The notes: generated by a model not told the origin, from the letters alone. 21,630 nucleotides of DNA from Spirogloea muscicola (GCA_009602725.1 WELB01000005.1:484806-506435); one strand, 5' to 3'; shown: positions 8,701 to 17,938, counted from the stretch's first letter. Program-made: numbers and translations.

Positions 8701-9911
8701 TGGACTCTTGGTCGATCTGCACATCAAAGGTGCCTTTGATTCCACGACTGTGTATGCACTGGCTGTCTACTTGGGCAGCATCCGTTGTCCAGTGCAAGCA
8801 TGGCAGTGTGAATGGCTCTTTCTTCTGCAACTCATGATGATATACTATGTTGCTCTTAATATCTGGCAGGAGATTAGCTGGAAGCGGCCTGGGCTGGGCA
8901 CCACGTTTGCCATTTTCAAGAACCCAGAGCATGCCAATGCTGCTTTCAGGCACTTGCAAGGCCAGCAGAAACTGGCAAGTGTCTCACCATACAGCCCTCT
9001 TAGGCACAAATGCAGGTGCCCTTTTGCATTGAAGGAAGTCGTTTGCTGAGTCCTTACTTTGCAGCATCAGGAGTCACAGTAAGTCATTGCAATGTTGTGT
9101 AATAAAGTTTGCAGCTCTCCCAGCTGGAATGGCACACGAGCTGACTCTTCGTTGCCATCAAGTGCAGGACGCTTTGGGGCGGGCGCAGAAGGTCGTAAGC
9201 CTCACCGCCGAGGCGGGAGCAAAGGAGGCAGCAGTGGAGGTCGTGGTTCGCAAGATGGGCTGCCACAACGGCCTTGCCTTCGGTGTGGACGGGCGCAAGG
9301 GCGCTGCCTTTGGCCTGAGCCAGGGCTCACGACACACTGCCGTTGCAGCGGCGGCCGTCAGCAAGCCTGCAGCACCGGCGGGTGGGCATGGCAGCAAGAA
9401 TGTGGAGCACGACGATGGCTTCGGCCTCCAGGACGCGGAGGAGGAGGACAGCGGAGTCGTGGAGGTGGTCAGTGAGAGCCCTCGCGCTGAATCGCCAGAT
9501 GGGGCCGTGGACGAGGGTGGAGATGGTGTGGAGGCTCGGGACTGCGTGAAGCGGGGCTGGCACGGCGAGGATTGCACACAGGCCAAGGTCAAGAAGCGAC
9601 GGAAGTCTGACGACGGGGCCGGCGCCAATGCCGGCGACGCCAGTGCCAGCCAAAGGAAGCGGCGGCACAGTGAGGGGCACGCGCAGGCGGGCAACAAGCG
9701 GCAGCAGGCTTTGAGGAGCTCTGCGGCTCCAGGCAAAGCTGCGGCTGTGCTTCAAAGCGAGGGGGCTCGGCAAGCAAGTGTGCCACACGGCAGCACTGCC
9801 AAGCAGCAGGACGAGGTGGAGCGCCTGCGTCACGAGCTGGCGGAGCGATCTGCCGAGGTGGTGGCGCTGCAGAGGCTCGTGACGGAGCTGGCCATGCGGC
9901 AGGCGCCATGA
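5751..9911 (+). CDS. SDN: Small RNA degrading nuclease (SDN-type DEDDh 3'-5' exonuclease), 12 exons
   Basis: Plant SDN proteins trim mature microRNAs and other small single-stranded RNAs from the 3' end. Proposed exons: 5751-5816, 6166-6381, 6452-6580, 6755-6823, 6932-7069, 7307-7423, 7567-7636, 7762-7859, 8089-8223, 8494-8601, 8870-8974, 9168-9911. All phases join, giving about 664 residues. The N-terminal region has the SDN-type LLVRIVKECQKR and TPAQELVLRTRRHPAF motifs. The exonuclease motifs are Exo I SIDCEMV (Asp182, Glu184), Exo II IGHGLHHDL (Asp266) and Exo III HDSVEDA (His315, Asp320), so all DEDDh residues are present. Exons 10-11 (LYIHRVPHGVSPQDL; TTFAIFKNPEHANAAFRHLQ) form the RRM-like domain. 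The long last exon is acidic, carries basic nuclear-localisation candidates (KVKKRRK, QRKRR) and ends in a coiled coil. Introns 2 and 11 use GC donors, and intron 4 is in frame. Exon 1 is the least certain, since an N and a foreign exon lie in intron 1. The family call is firm; the exact number of paralogues and the SDN subtype are unknown. Confidence 0.92.
5858..5933. repeat. (CT)n/(CCCT)n tract ending at an N
   Basis: A long imperfect CTCTCTCCCTCTCT tract in SDN intron 1 runs straight into the unresolved base at 5934. Translations through it give meaningless Ser/Leu or Arg/Glu/Gly runs. Confidence 0.95.
5934..5934. other. Unresolved base (N) at a CT tract / exon junction
   Basis: A single N separates the CT tract from a coding fragment that is cut mid-exon (see 5935-6011). 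Single Ns at repeats commonly mark an assembly join or an uncalled repeat length. Confidence 0.97.
5935..6011 (-). pseudogene. Valyl-tRNA synthetase exon fragment, truncated at the N
   Basis: On the minus strand, a splice-acceptor-like GCTGCTGCAG precedes sequence encoding WYEWWEKCGFFTGDPAG and then AKPKFTMV. This is the segment just upstream of the class I HIGH-box region in plant-type ValRS (WYEWWEK.GFF..., followed by the PPPNVTG.LHIGHAL motif). The frame is intact, but the exon stops at the N at 5934, exactly where the PPPNVTG stretch should begin. The rest of ValRS is not in this window. It is bounded by CT tracts on both sides and lies antisense inside SDN intron 1. It may be a real exon brought here by misassembly through the CT repeats, or a small transposed gene fragment. 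The protein identity is clear; the placement is doubtful. Confidence 0.82.
6040..6105. repeat. (CT)n/(CCCT)n tract
   Basis: This second imperfect CT-rich tract in SDN intron 1 follows the ValRS fragment, so that fragment is sandwiched between two nearly identical repeats. Confidence 0.93.
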
Positions 9912-10295
9912 GCAGGCTCTTTAGTTTATGAGTTTTTTGGTGCTTCAAGTCGAACATCGGACAAAGGCATTTGCTGCATAAGATCTACTTCGCGACATGT
10001 ATGAGTGGTGAAGCCCGATAACTGTTAAGTCAAACAATGGAAGCTTCTGAGATGCTCGTCAGTGTCTGGGTACATGTGGCCCAACTTCAGGAGCTGCCCT
10101 CTGCTTGCATTCTGATGGGGATTCGCTGTTGACAGACTTCTACCGAAGACGATGTGTAGCTCGCCAAGCCACCTGCCTTAGTGCTCAAGCAGCAGCGAGG
10201 GTGGTGACAGAGTGAGCACTAAGTTGCAGGCGGTTTGTAAAGTAAACCTGGGCAGTGCACAGGAGGCTCTCCCAGCCATCGCCCTCGTCTGGACA
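9912..10295. other. SDN 3' flank; nothing further recognised
   Basis: This should contain the SDN 3' UTR. No exon, RNA gene or repeat was recognised, and no convincing polyadenylation signal could be assigned. Confidence 0.5.
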
Positions 10296-10430
10296 ACACG
10301 AAACGAAGCAGCTACGTGTTACTCAGTAACCCCTGCTAAGCAGCTTCAGGTCAGAGAAGCTAGGCTCCTGGAAGTGGGTCCCCTGGCCAGAGGAGTTATT
10401 CTTGAGGAGGCCCGGGCCATTGACAAGAGT
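10296..10430 (-). mobile_element. LINE-like retrotransposon 3' end, subfamily B, reverse orientation
   Basis: The plus strand ACGAAACGAAGCAGCTACG, GCTAAGCAGCTTCAGGTCAG and GAAGTGGGTCCCCTGGCCAG match 3378-3465 closely. On the minus strand it encodes SSGQGTHFQEPSFSDLKLLS and ends RGY-stop at 10323-10325. The remaining upstream coding tail is interrupted after about 10400, where only GGGCCATTGAC is still shared with 3510-3520. The copy sits between SDN and the CutA gene. Confidence 0.74.
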
Positions 10431-10959
10431 CGGCCCAGAGTGAGGGCTCACGAGGTCGAGCTTGTGTCTCTGGAGGGGGCCGGTAGTGGGAAACCTGCCT
10501 TTGCATGGGTATGATCGAAGCACGCAACGGCAAGTCAGAGGAAAGTGCTGCAGGGTAAGGTGGTGCCGAACGTAGGATGACTGCAATGGGGGCCCGTTCC
10601 AGAAAAAGCCCAATGCATCTGGCGCCCAGCTGCACACGCAGCGCTCGGGCGTCCAGTGGCTGCGACGGCGGAGCAGCACGACCAGCGCCGACGCCGCTGA
10701 GCCTCCGTCCACCTCGCTGAACGCAAGCCCCAGTCGCTGTGGCCCCGGCCTCGGCATCCCAATGCGCTTGCGCTGAGCTGCACTCGTGAAGCTCAGAGGG
10801 AGCTGCCGAGAGGCGAGCTCGCGGATGCACTCCCGGGCGCTGCGCAGCTGCTGGGGCGGGCGCCCCTGGCCCGCGAGCGCGCCAGGCAGCTCGCCGGGCC
10901 CTCGTCCCGTTGCCAGGCCCCGGTGCGCGGCTCCTCCTTGGCTCTCGCTCCTTGGCATC
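10431..10959. other. GC-rich interval between two LINE tails; no gene supported
   Basis: A 211-codon minus-strand frame runs through here (10323-10958) and ends in the LINE tail. It may include more of an old element, but no reverse transcriptase or other motif was recognised in its N-terminal part, so it is not called as a gene. Confidence 0.45.
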
Positions 10960-11215
10960 GTTCTTGGGCAGTCGCGTGTCGGCCTGCTTGCAGCGTGCTC
11001 AGGCTCTCATGCTTTGCACCAGAGAGCTGGGCGAGCTCTAGTTGGTGGCAGAAGGGCTTGGGATTCGCCATCCGATGTTCAAGCATCGGTTAGCGACCTC
11101 TCTATGTGCTGACCTGCGGTCACTAAGCGGGTCAATTTGCAGTGGGTAATGCATGTCGTCAGATGTGCTTGCCGCTGTACTTGGCCACTTTGGCCTTCCA
11201 TTTTCACAGTACACG
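10960..11215 (+). mobile_element. LINE-like retrotransposon 3' end, subfamily A
   Basis: The frame ending at 11112 reads AACSGSHALHQRAGRALVGG and then VQASVSDLSMC-stop. The copy at 322-591 reads LQRAQAHALHQKAGRALAGS and IRASVNDLYVL. The 3' UTRs also match (GCGGGTCA, then CTTGGCCAC and CCTTCCAT). Both subfamily A copies stop matching at about the same point, which marks the element's 3' terminus near 11200. Confidence 0.68.
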
Positions 11216-11466
11216 CAAACGTCCCTGGCTCTTGCTCAGCTGCTGGCTGGGGCCCGCCTGCCCTTGCTCTTCGCGTTCGGCTTCTGGGGCTCGAGCTCTC
11301 GATGGCCGCAGCTCCATGCGCCGCCAGTCTCTGACCAATGAAGCAAGACATCTACATTGCAGAATTCAGGGTTGGGGTTGGGCTTGATGGGCTACAGAGA
11401 GAGGGCTTACAGTGAAGACTGTAGGTTGCACGGCCACTGTGAAGCTGACAGCCAACTCGTAAGACT

Positions 11467-13237
11467 GTGCTGCATCTGCGCAGGCTGCCCGTGCAGCTGC
11501 TTGCCAGCGCCCACCCGTGCGCCGCCTGCTGGCGCCGCTCCCTGGTCGGCTGCCTAGCTGGGGCCGCTTCGCTCGCCGCCCTTGCTAGCCTGCCGTACGG
11601 AGCAGGCCCCAGGACGGCAACAGCTGCGACGCCGAAGTTTGTCTCAACAATCACGAGCATGGCGGAGGGCAATGCAGAGCCCTCCGCAGTAGTTGCCTTT
11701 GTGAGTGTGCCCAACAAGGAGACTGGTATGCTGCTACCCGGCATGCCTGCATGCAGACCCCTTAGAACAGAAATGAAGTATGTATCTGCATAAGCACGTA
11801 CTTGGGCTTAACATTGCTGTTCAGCTTACGAAGCATAATAGCATACCCTGAAAGCCAACCCCTTGGCTCAAAATCTGTACCCCGGAAACCAAGTCCCTCG
11901 GATCCCAAGCACAAGCCGTAGGCTTTAGACCAAATGATGACAAGTCCTCAACATATACAACCTTGAGTGATGAGTATCAAGACACAGAATGGGACCACCA
12001 TCGACCAGGGCAGTCAGGGTGCACGCAGTGCACAGTGCCTTGTCTTGAGCTGGGCAACCTTCGTTCCGATCTCATGGACAGCAAATTGGGGCTGGCTGAA
12101 GTTGCAACTGGGTTGGACCTTGCACCTGCGAAGCTTTCTGGCAATGTGGCATAGTGAGTGAATCAGAGGAGTCTTCATGTGCACGGCGAGCAGGCCAGAT
12201 GCTGGCAAAGGGGCTGGTGGAGCGCAAGCTTGCCGCCTGCGTGAACAGGATACCAGGTACTGGTTGCTGAAACCAGAAAGCCTTCCAGGCCTCTGCTGCA
12301 TTGTGTTTGTGCCACAGAGTGACAACTGCATGAGCCAGTTAATACACAAGGACACTGAAGCTCCCATCCATAGAGAAATTCTGCAGTGTCAAGATTGCAA
12401 ATGAGACAGCTCCTCTTTCGGTGACCTGGTCGCAGACGTGAACTTGTCCATGCTGTGCAGGAGTTGAATCTGTGTATTGGTGGGAAGGAAAGGTAGTTGA
12501 TTGATGTCTCACGCCTTGTGCCATAATGTCAATCTCATGCTGCAAAAGAACCTTCTCTGCTTCCTGGACAAAGCTCAGGCATAACATGGCTTTAAGCAAT
12601 TTCTATGACTACCTAGAATGAGGCGGTTGCTCACTATCCACACTAAGTACGCCTGGGATCTATGATAGCAAGCGATGAATGTATGATCGCGCGCAAGGGC
12701 CCCGTCACAGGCTGGAAGCACCAAAGCTAAGACTCGCGGTAAATCAACACTAGCTAACTTCAATACTCCATGTCACTCTGTGAGGCCCTGTGCATATGTG
12801 GTTCCACAGTTGGAGATGGACCAAGAAGAGCTCCTCATTGTGAAGACCCAGCATGCTCTACTACAGGACGTCACTGACTTTGTGAAAGCACATCACCCCC
12901 ATGAGTGAGGACGCTACCTGTTCACTGTCTAAATTGACAACATGCCCTGCGAGCCTCGCACCTTGTAACTCACTGCCTGTCTCTTCATGCTGCTATAGAC
13001 AGATCACTTTACTATCTGCATCTGCTGGTATCTCAAAATAAGATCGCTGAAAAGGCAGCAAGGGGCTATGATATTCACAGCTAGCAATCCCAGTGCTAAA
13101 GTCTGTACTGATTGAAAAACATATTGTGTCACCCTCATATGCCATTGCACAGCTTGCCGGAGACCATTGGGGTTTCTATAGTTGGCGGCAGCAGCAAGTA
13201 CATTCAGTGGATTGCAGATAGCACGCAGAGGGGCTGA
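11467..13237 (+). CDS. CUTA: CutA-like protein (CutA1 family), 5 exons, start codon unresolved
   Basis: CutA proteins are small trimeric proteins linked to divalent-metal tolerance in bacteria and found in plant plastids; their exact function is unsettled. Proposed exons: 11467-11725 (5' end open), 12194-12256, 12461-12492, 12810-12904, 13153-13237. Phases all match. The product carries AVVAFVSVPNKETG, then MLAKGLVERKLAACVNRIPG, VESVYWWEGK, DQEELLIVKTQHALLQDVTD, FVKAHHPHDLPETIGVSIVG and GSSKYIQWIADSTQRG-stop. This covers the whole CutA fold in order. Upstream in exon 1 is a hydrophobic Ala/Leu-rich leader (SLVGCLAGAASLAALASLPY), as in plastid-targeted plant CutA. No in-frame ATG precedes it before the TGA at 11446-11448. 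The true start is therefore either in an upstream exon (an ATG at 11316 with a possible donor near 11369 is one candidate) or at the internal ATG 11659. The usual VPEVIALP motif reads LPETIGVS here. Confidence 0.9.
11662..11687 (+). promoter_or_regulatory. 9-bp perfect hairpin just after the internal ATG of CutA exon 1
   Basis: GCGGAGGGC, an 8-nt loop, then GCCCTCCGC lie immediately downstream of ATG 11659. The stem is perfect. It could slow ribosomes at that ATG, or be chance in GC-rich coding sequence. Confidence 0.45.
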
Positions 13238-13783
13238 GCATCTGCCTAGGTCGGGGCATCTCATGGCAACGCTGGACAACATTAGGGGCTCGAGTGGCTG
13301 ACCTAATTCCCATCACCACACTGTCGTGACGTCCTTTTCTGCTTGGCAAGCTGCGGCCCAACCAAAAGCATTGGCAAAATGTGTAGAAAGCAGGTGCTTG
13401 ACATGTAGTTGAAGTGCACTAGATTGTTTGACTCAAATATCTTCTGGAAGATCGAGCCCCTAGTCCAGAAGTACATTACTGTGTCAAAAGTACCACTCAT
13501 GAATCGGCCGAGTGTGCTAAAGGGGAAGCCTCCTCAATGAATGGGTTTTGCCTTTGCTTGATAAACCAGCAATTCTCGCTAAAGCCAGCAGTTCGCATTC
13601 AAGTCCTGAGAGGCCTGCTTCAGCCTCAAGCTGGTCGGCAGGGAGGATGGCTGGTTCACTTAAAGCATGCCTGCTGGCAACTACGCAAAACCCAAGTACT
13701 TGTCCTGGCACACACCATCTTCGCATGGAATTCCCACTTGCTTGCTTGCTTACTAGCGTGTGACTTGTGCCCTGGACTATTTA
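13238..13783. other. 3'-3' intergenic interval between CutA and PLAC8 genes
   Basis: This lies between the CutA stop (+) and the PLAC8 stop (-). It should contain both 3' UTRs. No additional gene, repeat or RNA was recognised. Confidence 0.55.
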
Positions 13784-16644
13784 CTAATCATCTGGGGTCC
13801 TGAGTAAAATAATTTCACTTCGCCATCGCCTGTATTGATGGTGCCCCAGTCTGGATGCCTGCTGGAGGCATGGGTCGGATGCCCATGGGCGAGATGGGTT
13901 GCCAGGCGCAATGCCCGGCGTTGCTGAGGTTGCTGCCAAGTCTTTGCGTATTTTCTCCTTCAGCTTGTTCTCCTCAACTTTGGTGAAGCGGATATCGAGC
14001 TCCCTCGCCTCCTGACAAAGAGCGCAGGGTCCACTGGTGCATGCATCGCAAGTCTCAGTCATTGCAGCCAGAGGATCCGTTGCAGAGTGACGCTTATAAA
14101 TGTGCACAGCGCGTAGGTATAGCATCAGTGTAATGCAAACTGGGCAACCTATTGGTAGGTCTCAGCAACTCTTGGAGGTGAATGATCTGAAGGAGACAGC
14201 ACCGAGAAGCTGCTTGCACGCTAACTACTCAACAAGAAGTAGTGACTGTGTCATTACGATGTAGCACATTCCTGTGCACTACGATACAGAATTGTACAGG
14301 CCGTAGCTCTCCAAGGGGTGGAATCTGTTAGTCATCGATGTAGGAGGGCCAAGCAGGCAGTGCTTACCACACACAGCTTGTGCAGAAGTCGGAGAAGGGA
14401 GCTTCCTTGAGGTTGTACTTGCGGCGAAGGCGAGAGCGGTACTCGTAAGCATAACAGGGTGCTAATGTAATCACTATGGCAGCAGGGCCCAATATCCATA
14501 TGCTGACAATCTGGATGAAACCACCTAAGCAGCAATAGATGGAGCAGCTGTGCGAAATGCCATACACGAAGTTGTTCAGTAGGTCAACCATTCAGTCAAG
14601 CAAACCCATGTTTAAGTGCCAACTGATCTACAAAGTGATGTCTTTCCTGCTTATGTATGTGCTTATGCTTGTATATTCTTCATGACAAGACCTAGGTAGT
14701 CATAGATAGAGGAGTACGCTGTTGTGAAGCGGAAGCCTGATTTCCCTGCATCTGCAAGCTGATCCATCTCCTCCATAGCAGGCTTGAAGCAATTGCCTCG
14801 GGATACTATGGCCTCCCTAGCCTGCAACTCCTCCAAGTGTAGTATTGTTGCTACGTTCTCGCCAAAGAGTACACTACAGCCATACAAATTCAAGTATAAG
14901 AGAAGTTGGGCCTTACTTACTATTAAGAAGCATGCAACCTCAGCGCACTTGAAACAAGACCTCAAGTTGCTCTTCCTGACTATTAAATGCACGTATCGAT
15001 AAAGGTTGACGGCAAAGAGGAACTTTACAGTGTACCCACAAGAAAATCAGGAATTGGTCAACTATGCAATTGGTCAAGGTCAGGCTCACACAACAAGAAC
15101 TCTTATTAGGGCATACTACATTACTGAGCAAGTATAAGTATGGTCATGATTACCAAGGGCAGAAGAGGCCCTTGATACCTGCAAGAAGTAGCATAGAGTT
15201 GCTCAGCACAGAGTTTAATCTCAAGGTGGAAAGGAGCTCATACAGATCAATTATGAAGTTGTATTCAAGGCTATGCATATGCTAGAGACTAAGCATCCAT
15301 ACCCAAATGTTGCAGAAGTTGCAACATTTGAGTGAGACCTGCACTGACAAACTCAACCCTGTAAGTTGTGCTAAGAGTCGTGCAGGGAACAAGGTCTTCT
15401 TACATATGTTCTTGTCCTTGTAGAAGTCGTAAAGAGATGTATCCCATGGTTGAGGAGGGCCCTTATGAAATACCACTGTTGGGTATTGCTTGTGTATCAG
15501 TGCAATCTGCGCCTCAAGCTCTGTCACCTGAGAGTAGAACACGTGATGCTGATATCATTTTGATGCCCAAGGCCATCAGCAACAGCCAAAGCAACACTTG
15601 AAGGTGGACTCCACATACAGCAACAAGTAATGAGCCCAAGTTGTTGAGAGATTGTTTTACACCCTTGCTAGGCAATCGACAAACCGGATTAAACATATTA
15701 AGGGACAAGTCTCTGCAGGCAGGTTGGGAAAGGTCCTTAAAGTGCAAGCACCTTGGTGTCCAATACACGAATTTGCTGCTGGTAGCCCTCATTCTGGAGC
15801 CTAAGTGTTTTGACTTCTTGAAACTGATCCTGGCCCCCGGAGGCAGCAAGCAACTCTGCTTTCTGCTGTTGGAGAAGCCTAATCTCAGCCTCCAGCTCAG
15901 CTATGCGCTGGTCTTGTATCACAGAAGAAGCTGCCAGCTTGGGGTCCTGGTAACCAACATGACAGATTGTGCTGGTAAGAACAATCACGCAGACATGCCT
16001 AGCCCTGCAAGGGATGTCTGACAAACAGGGAGCTTGTGGCCATCATCATACGTAGCGACTGCGTAGGGGCTTGACAATGCTGTGACGCGTTCCTCTCATT
16101 TAGCACACGGCTTCCTTGCAATTGGCAACGGAAGCTTCGTACTTGTACAAGCATGCCGTTTGCAGTTGCAACCTTAAGCTCAACTCCGGCAGCTTAGTGC
16201 TGTATCCTGCCGTAATGATAGCTGCACTTTCTACACTTCCAGGACGAGCTTCGGAGGGAGTGGCTACAAACTGGCGCGTATGACTGGTGTTGCGGCACAG
16301 CAAACTTGCTGGTCGGCTCCACCCCTGGGCGGTGGACAAATGTGAATGCCTTGTCGATAATCAGTAACCTTTGCGATAACAACACGAGACGTTACCTCTG
16401 AGTGTATCGACGAGGGCCTTTATCTAATTTACAGGGAATGAGAGATGAAGATACAGCGAGCTTGACGACAGCCTACCACATGCGCTGTGCTGCTGGTCAA
16501 GGAAAGCGGACCTAGAGCTGCAGCTGGTTGAGAAGTAAGAGGCGCCACAGGGTAGCCCGCGGAGGGCGCCGCCTGGCTCGGGCCAGGCACTGTGGCGACG
16601 CCCGCGCCGGGCCTCGTCATCAAGCCCTCATCAGTGGCTCCCAT
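13784..16644 (-). CDS. PLAC8-domain protein with N-terminal coiled coil, multi-exon
   Basis: PLAC8 (Cys-rich, PCR/FWL-type) proteins are membrane-associated and linked to metal export and organ/cell size control in plants. Exons on the minus strand with matching phases: 15946-15752, 15527-15404, 15178-15154, 14873-14692, 14524-14368, 14033-13784. A probable first exon is 16644-16512 (MGATDEGLMTRPGAG, Pro/Ala-rich). The first two solid exons form a coiled coil (QDQRIAELEAEIRLLQQQ; VTELEAQIALIHKQ). The PLAC8 core reads GLFCPCVLFGENVA, then a helical insert, a hydrophobic segment IQIVSIWILGPAAIVITLAP, CYAYEYRSRLRRKYNL, KEAPFSDFCTSCVC and GPCALCQEARELDIR. This matches the family pattern CPC..FG.N ... 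R..LR.KYNL ... CALCQE.REL. The 25-nt exon supplies part of the CPC motif. The join from the first exon to 15946 has mismatched phase, so an exon is missing or the donor differs; the N-terminus is unresolved. The last ~40 residues are also uncertain, because another frame offers a Pro/Met-rich tail ending at 13818-13820. Confidence 0.85.
15304..15330. repeat. Perfect 11-bp inverted repeat in a PLAC8 intron
   Basis: CAAATGTTGCA, loop GAAGT, TGCAACATTTG. It lies in the intron between the exon ending at 15404 and the 25-nt exon at 15178-15154 (minus strand). It could fold in the pre-mRNA or be a footprint of a small element. Confidence 0.8.
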
Positions 16645-16908
16645 TGCGACACACTGCCTGGGCCGGCAGCAGGCGTGGGCCTGGCCTGATGTCCACCGAG
16701 GCTAAGGCCAGAGCTCTAGAAGGCAACGCAGGCTGCCGCAGCAGGAGTGCGAGTGCGTAGGCGGGGCTGCCTCCCGTCGCGCCCGCGGATCGCTGCTGCG
16801 CTGCGGAGCAGAGCACGCAGAGGGCGCTCCGGACGAGGCCGGCGATCGGCTGCCGGGCCAGCGGCCGTCCCTCGCCGCGGCGGCCGATCCGCCAGCCGCA
16901 AGCACGCC

Positions 16909-16909
16909 N
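16909..16909. other. Unresolved base (N) at a GGC repeat
   Basis: A single N directly precedes a (GGC)n run. Like the N at 5934, it lies at a simple repeat and may mark an assembly join, so continuity between the PLAC8 and YIP1 genes is not assured. Confidence 0.97.
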
Positions 16910-16929
16910 GCGGCGGCGGCGGCGGCGGC
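16910..16929. repeat. (GGC)n trinucleotide tract
   Basis: About seven GGC triplets follow the N. Confidence 0.9.
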
Positions 16930-17419
16930 TGTGGTGAGCCCGATGTGCGCCGCACTTCGCGGCTAGACGCGGGGGGGTGTCACTTGGCGGGCGGGCGGGG
17001 GCTGCTTGCAGGCGTCCACCTGGCACATCGGACGGTGCACCTTGGTGCCGGTCCCGGCGCCCCCGCCCGCGCGCTGCCACGTGGTGGCCTACTGCGTGCT
17101 CCCGAAAACGGGGAGGTCTGCCGCCGTACCCGTTCTGTTGCGTGGACGTTGGCTCGGCCCGGTAACTGTGGTCAACTCCAAGTTAGCGGATGGCTCTCGA
17201 CGCCGCAGGTTCGACCGCGTCCATCAAAGGGGTCGTTTAACGCCACGGCGCTTCCGGTGGCTGTGCTTGGGTGGCATTGGTGTGGTGCCTACGGCTTTTC
17301 TAGCGAGCGGCAGTCTCTGCTGTCCCGTTTGCGAGGTGGGAGGCCCCGCGTCCCCCGCTCTCTGCCGCTCGTTCAATCACAGACAGTGGTTTCATGCTAT
17401 CTGCGCTTTCCGGCCACCG

Positions 17420-17465
17420 TCGAGACCTTGTACAATCCTCCGGGCTGGCCTCTAACAGCCAGTGC
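17420..17465 (+). mobile_element. Possible LINE-like 3' UTR hairpin fragment
   Basis: GACCTTGTACAATCCTC, GGGCTGG-CCTCTAA-CAGCC resembles 908-946 (GACCTTGTCCAATCG, GGGCTGG, CAGCC) and the minus strand of 3776-3794 (GGGCTGGCCTCTCACAGCC). It is short, so it is only a tentative member of the repeat family. Confidence 0.4.
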
Positions 17466-17532
17466 GTTACTTAAGAAACGCTGTTCTCAACGTCAATAAC
17501 CGTTATCTTTTCTCTCGTCTCATCGCCACTGT

Positions 17533-17569
17533 GCGGCGGCGGCTGCGGCGGCGGCGGCGGCGGCGGCGC
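17533..17569. repeat. (GCG)n trinucleotide tract
   Basis: An imperfect GCGGCGGCGGCTGCGGCGG run lies in the presumed 5' region of the YIP1 gene. Confidence 0.9.
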
Positions 17570-17812
17570 AACAGCTCGACGCTGAGAGCTTCATTCGATT
17601 CTACGTTTGCCTAAAGGCTCCTCCTCCTTCGACTCGGCGGCGGCGGCGTCAGTCCGCGCACTCGCCCGCCTCCCGGCGCAGCGGGGGCATAGGCGGCGAA
17701 CCTCTTTGCCTGGCCGCCATTGCTAGCGCCTGACCCGCGCTGCTCGACTCCGACGGCGTCAGAAGGTAAAGCTTTCCGCTCGCTAGCGTCGCCGATAGCC
17801 GGCGGCGCTGTC

Positions 17813-17938
17813 ATGGAGCCCTTGGCGTCAGTGGCGGCGCTCTTTGGCCATGGGCGCTTGCTGTTGTCACTGCCGTCGGGACCTGACGTCGGGAGTCGTC
17901 TCGGGGCACAGCGTAGCGGCGGCGCGGCGGCGCTCTGA
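17813..17938 (+). promoter_or_regulatory. Upstream ORF in the presumed YIP1 5' leader
   Basis: ATG at 17813 opens 41 codons (MEPLASVAALFGHGR...) ending TGA at 17938, upstream of the YIP1 start. It could lower YIP1 translation if the transcript starts upstream of it. The transcript start is unknown. Confidence 0.35.

Noticed and set aside
9158-9833. Long minus-strand frames of 168 and 192 codons opposite SDN exon 12
   Set aside because: They are antisense shadows of a GC-rich exon whose plus-strand frame has clear SDN features.
10323-10958. 211-codon minus-strand open frame
   Set aside because: Its C-terminus is the LINE tail and its N-terminal part lies in GC-rich DNA with overlapping frames on both strands. 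No motif was recognised, so it is treated as repeat remnant plus chance frame.
17180-17225. GGTTCGA (17209-17215) resembling a tRNA or SINE B box
   Set aside because: The T-stem does not pair, the A-box-like sequence is too close, and no cloverleaf can be drawn.
17006-17455. Plus-strand frame with C..C ... FH..C spacing, resembling a PHD or zinc finger (CCPVCEVGG ... WFHAIC)
   Set aside because: The order and spacing of ligands do not complete a PHD finger, no splice structure supports it, and part of it matches the LINE-like hairpin region.
16747-17499. 250-codon plus-strand frame across the N
   Set aside because: It is Arg/Gly/Ala-rich from GC-rich repeats, runs through an unresolved base, and has no domain or conserved motif.
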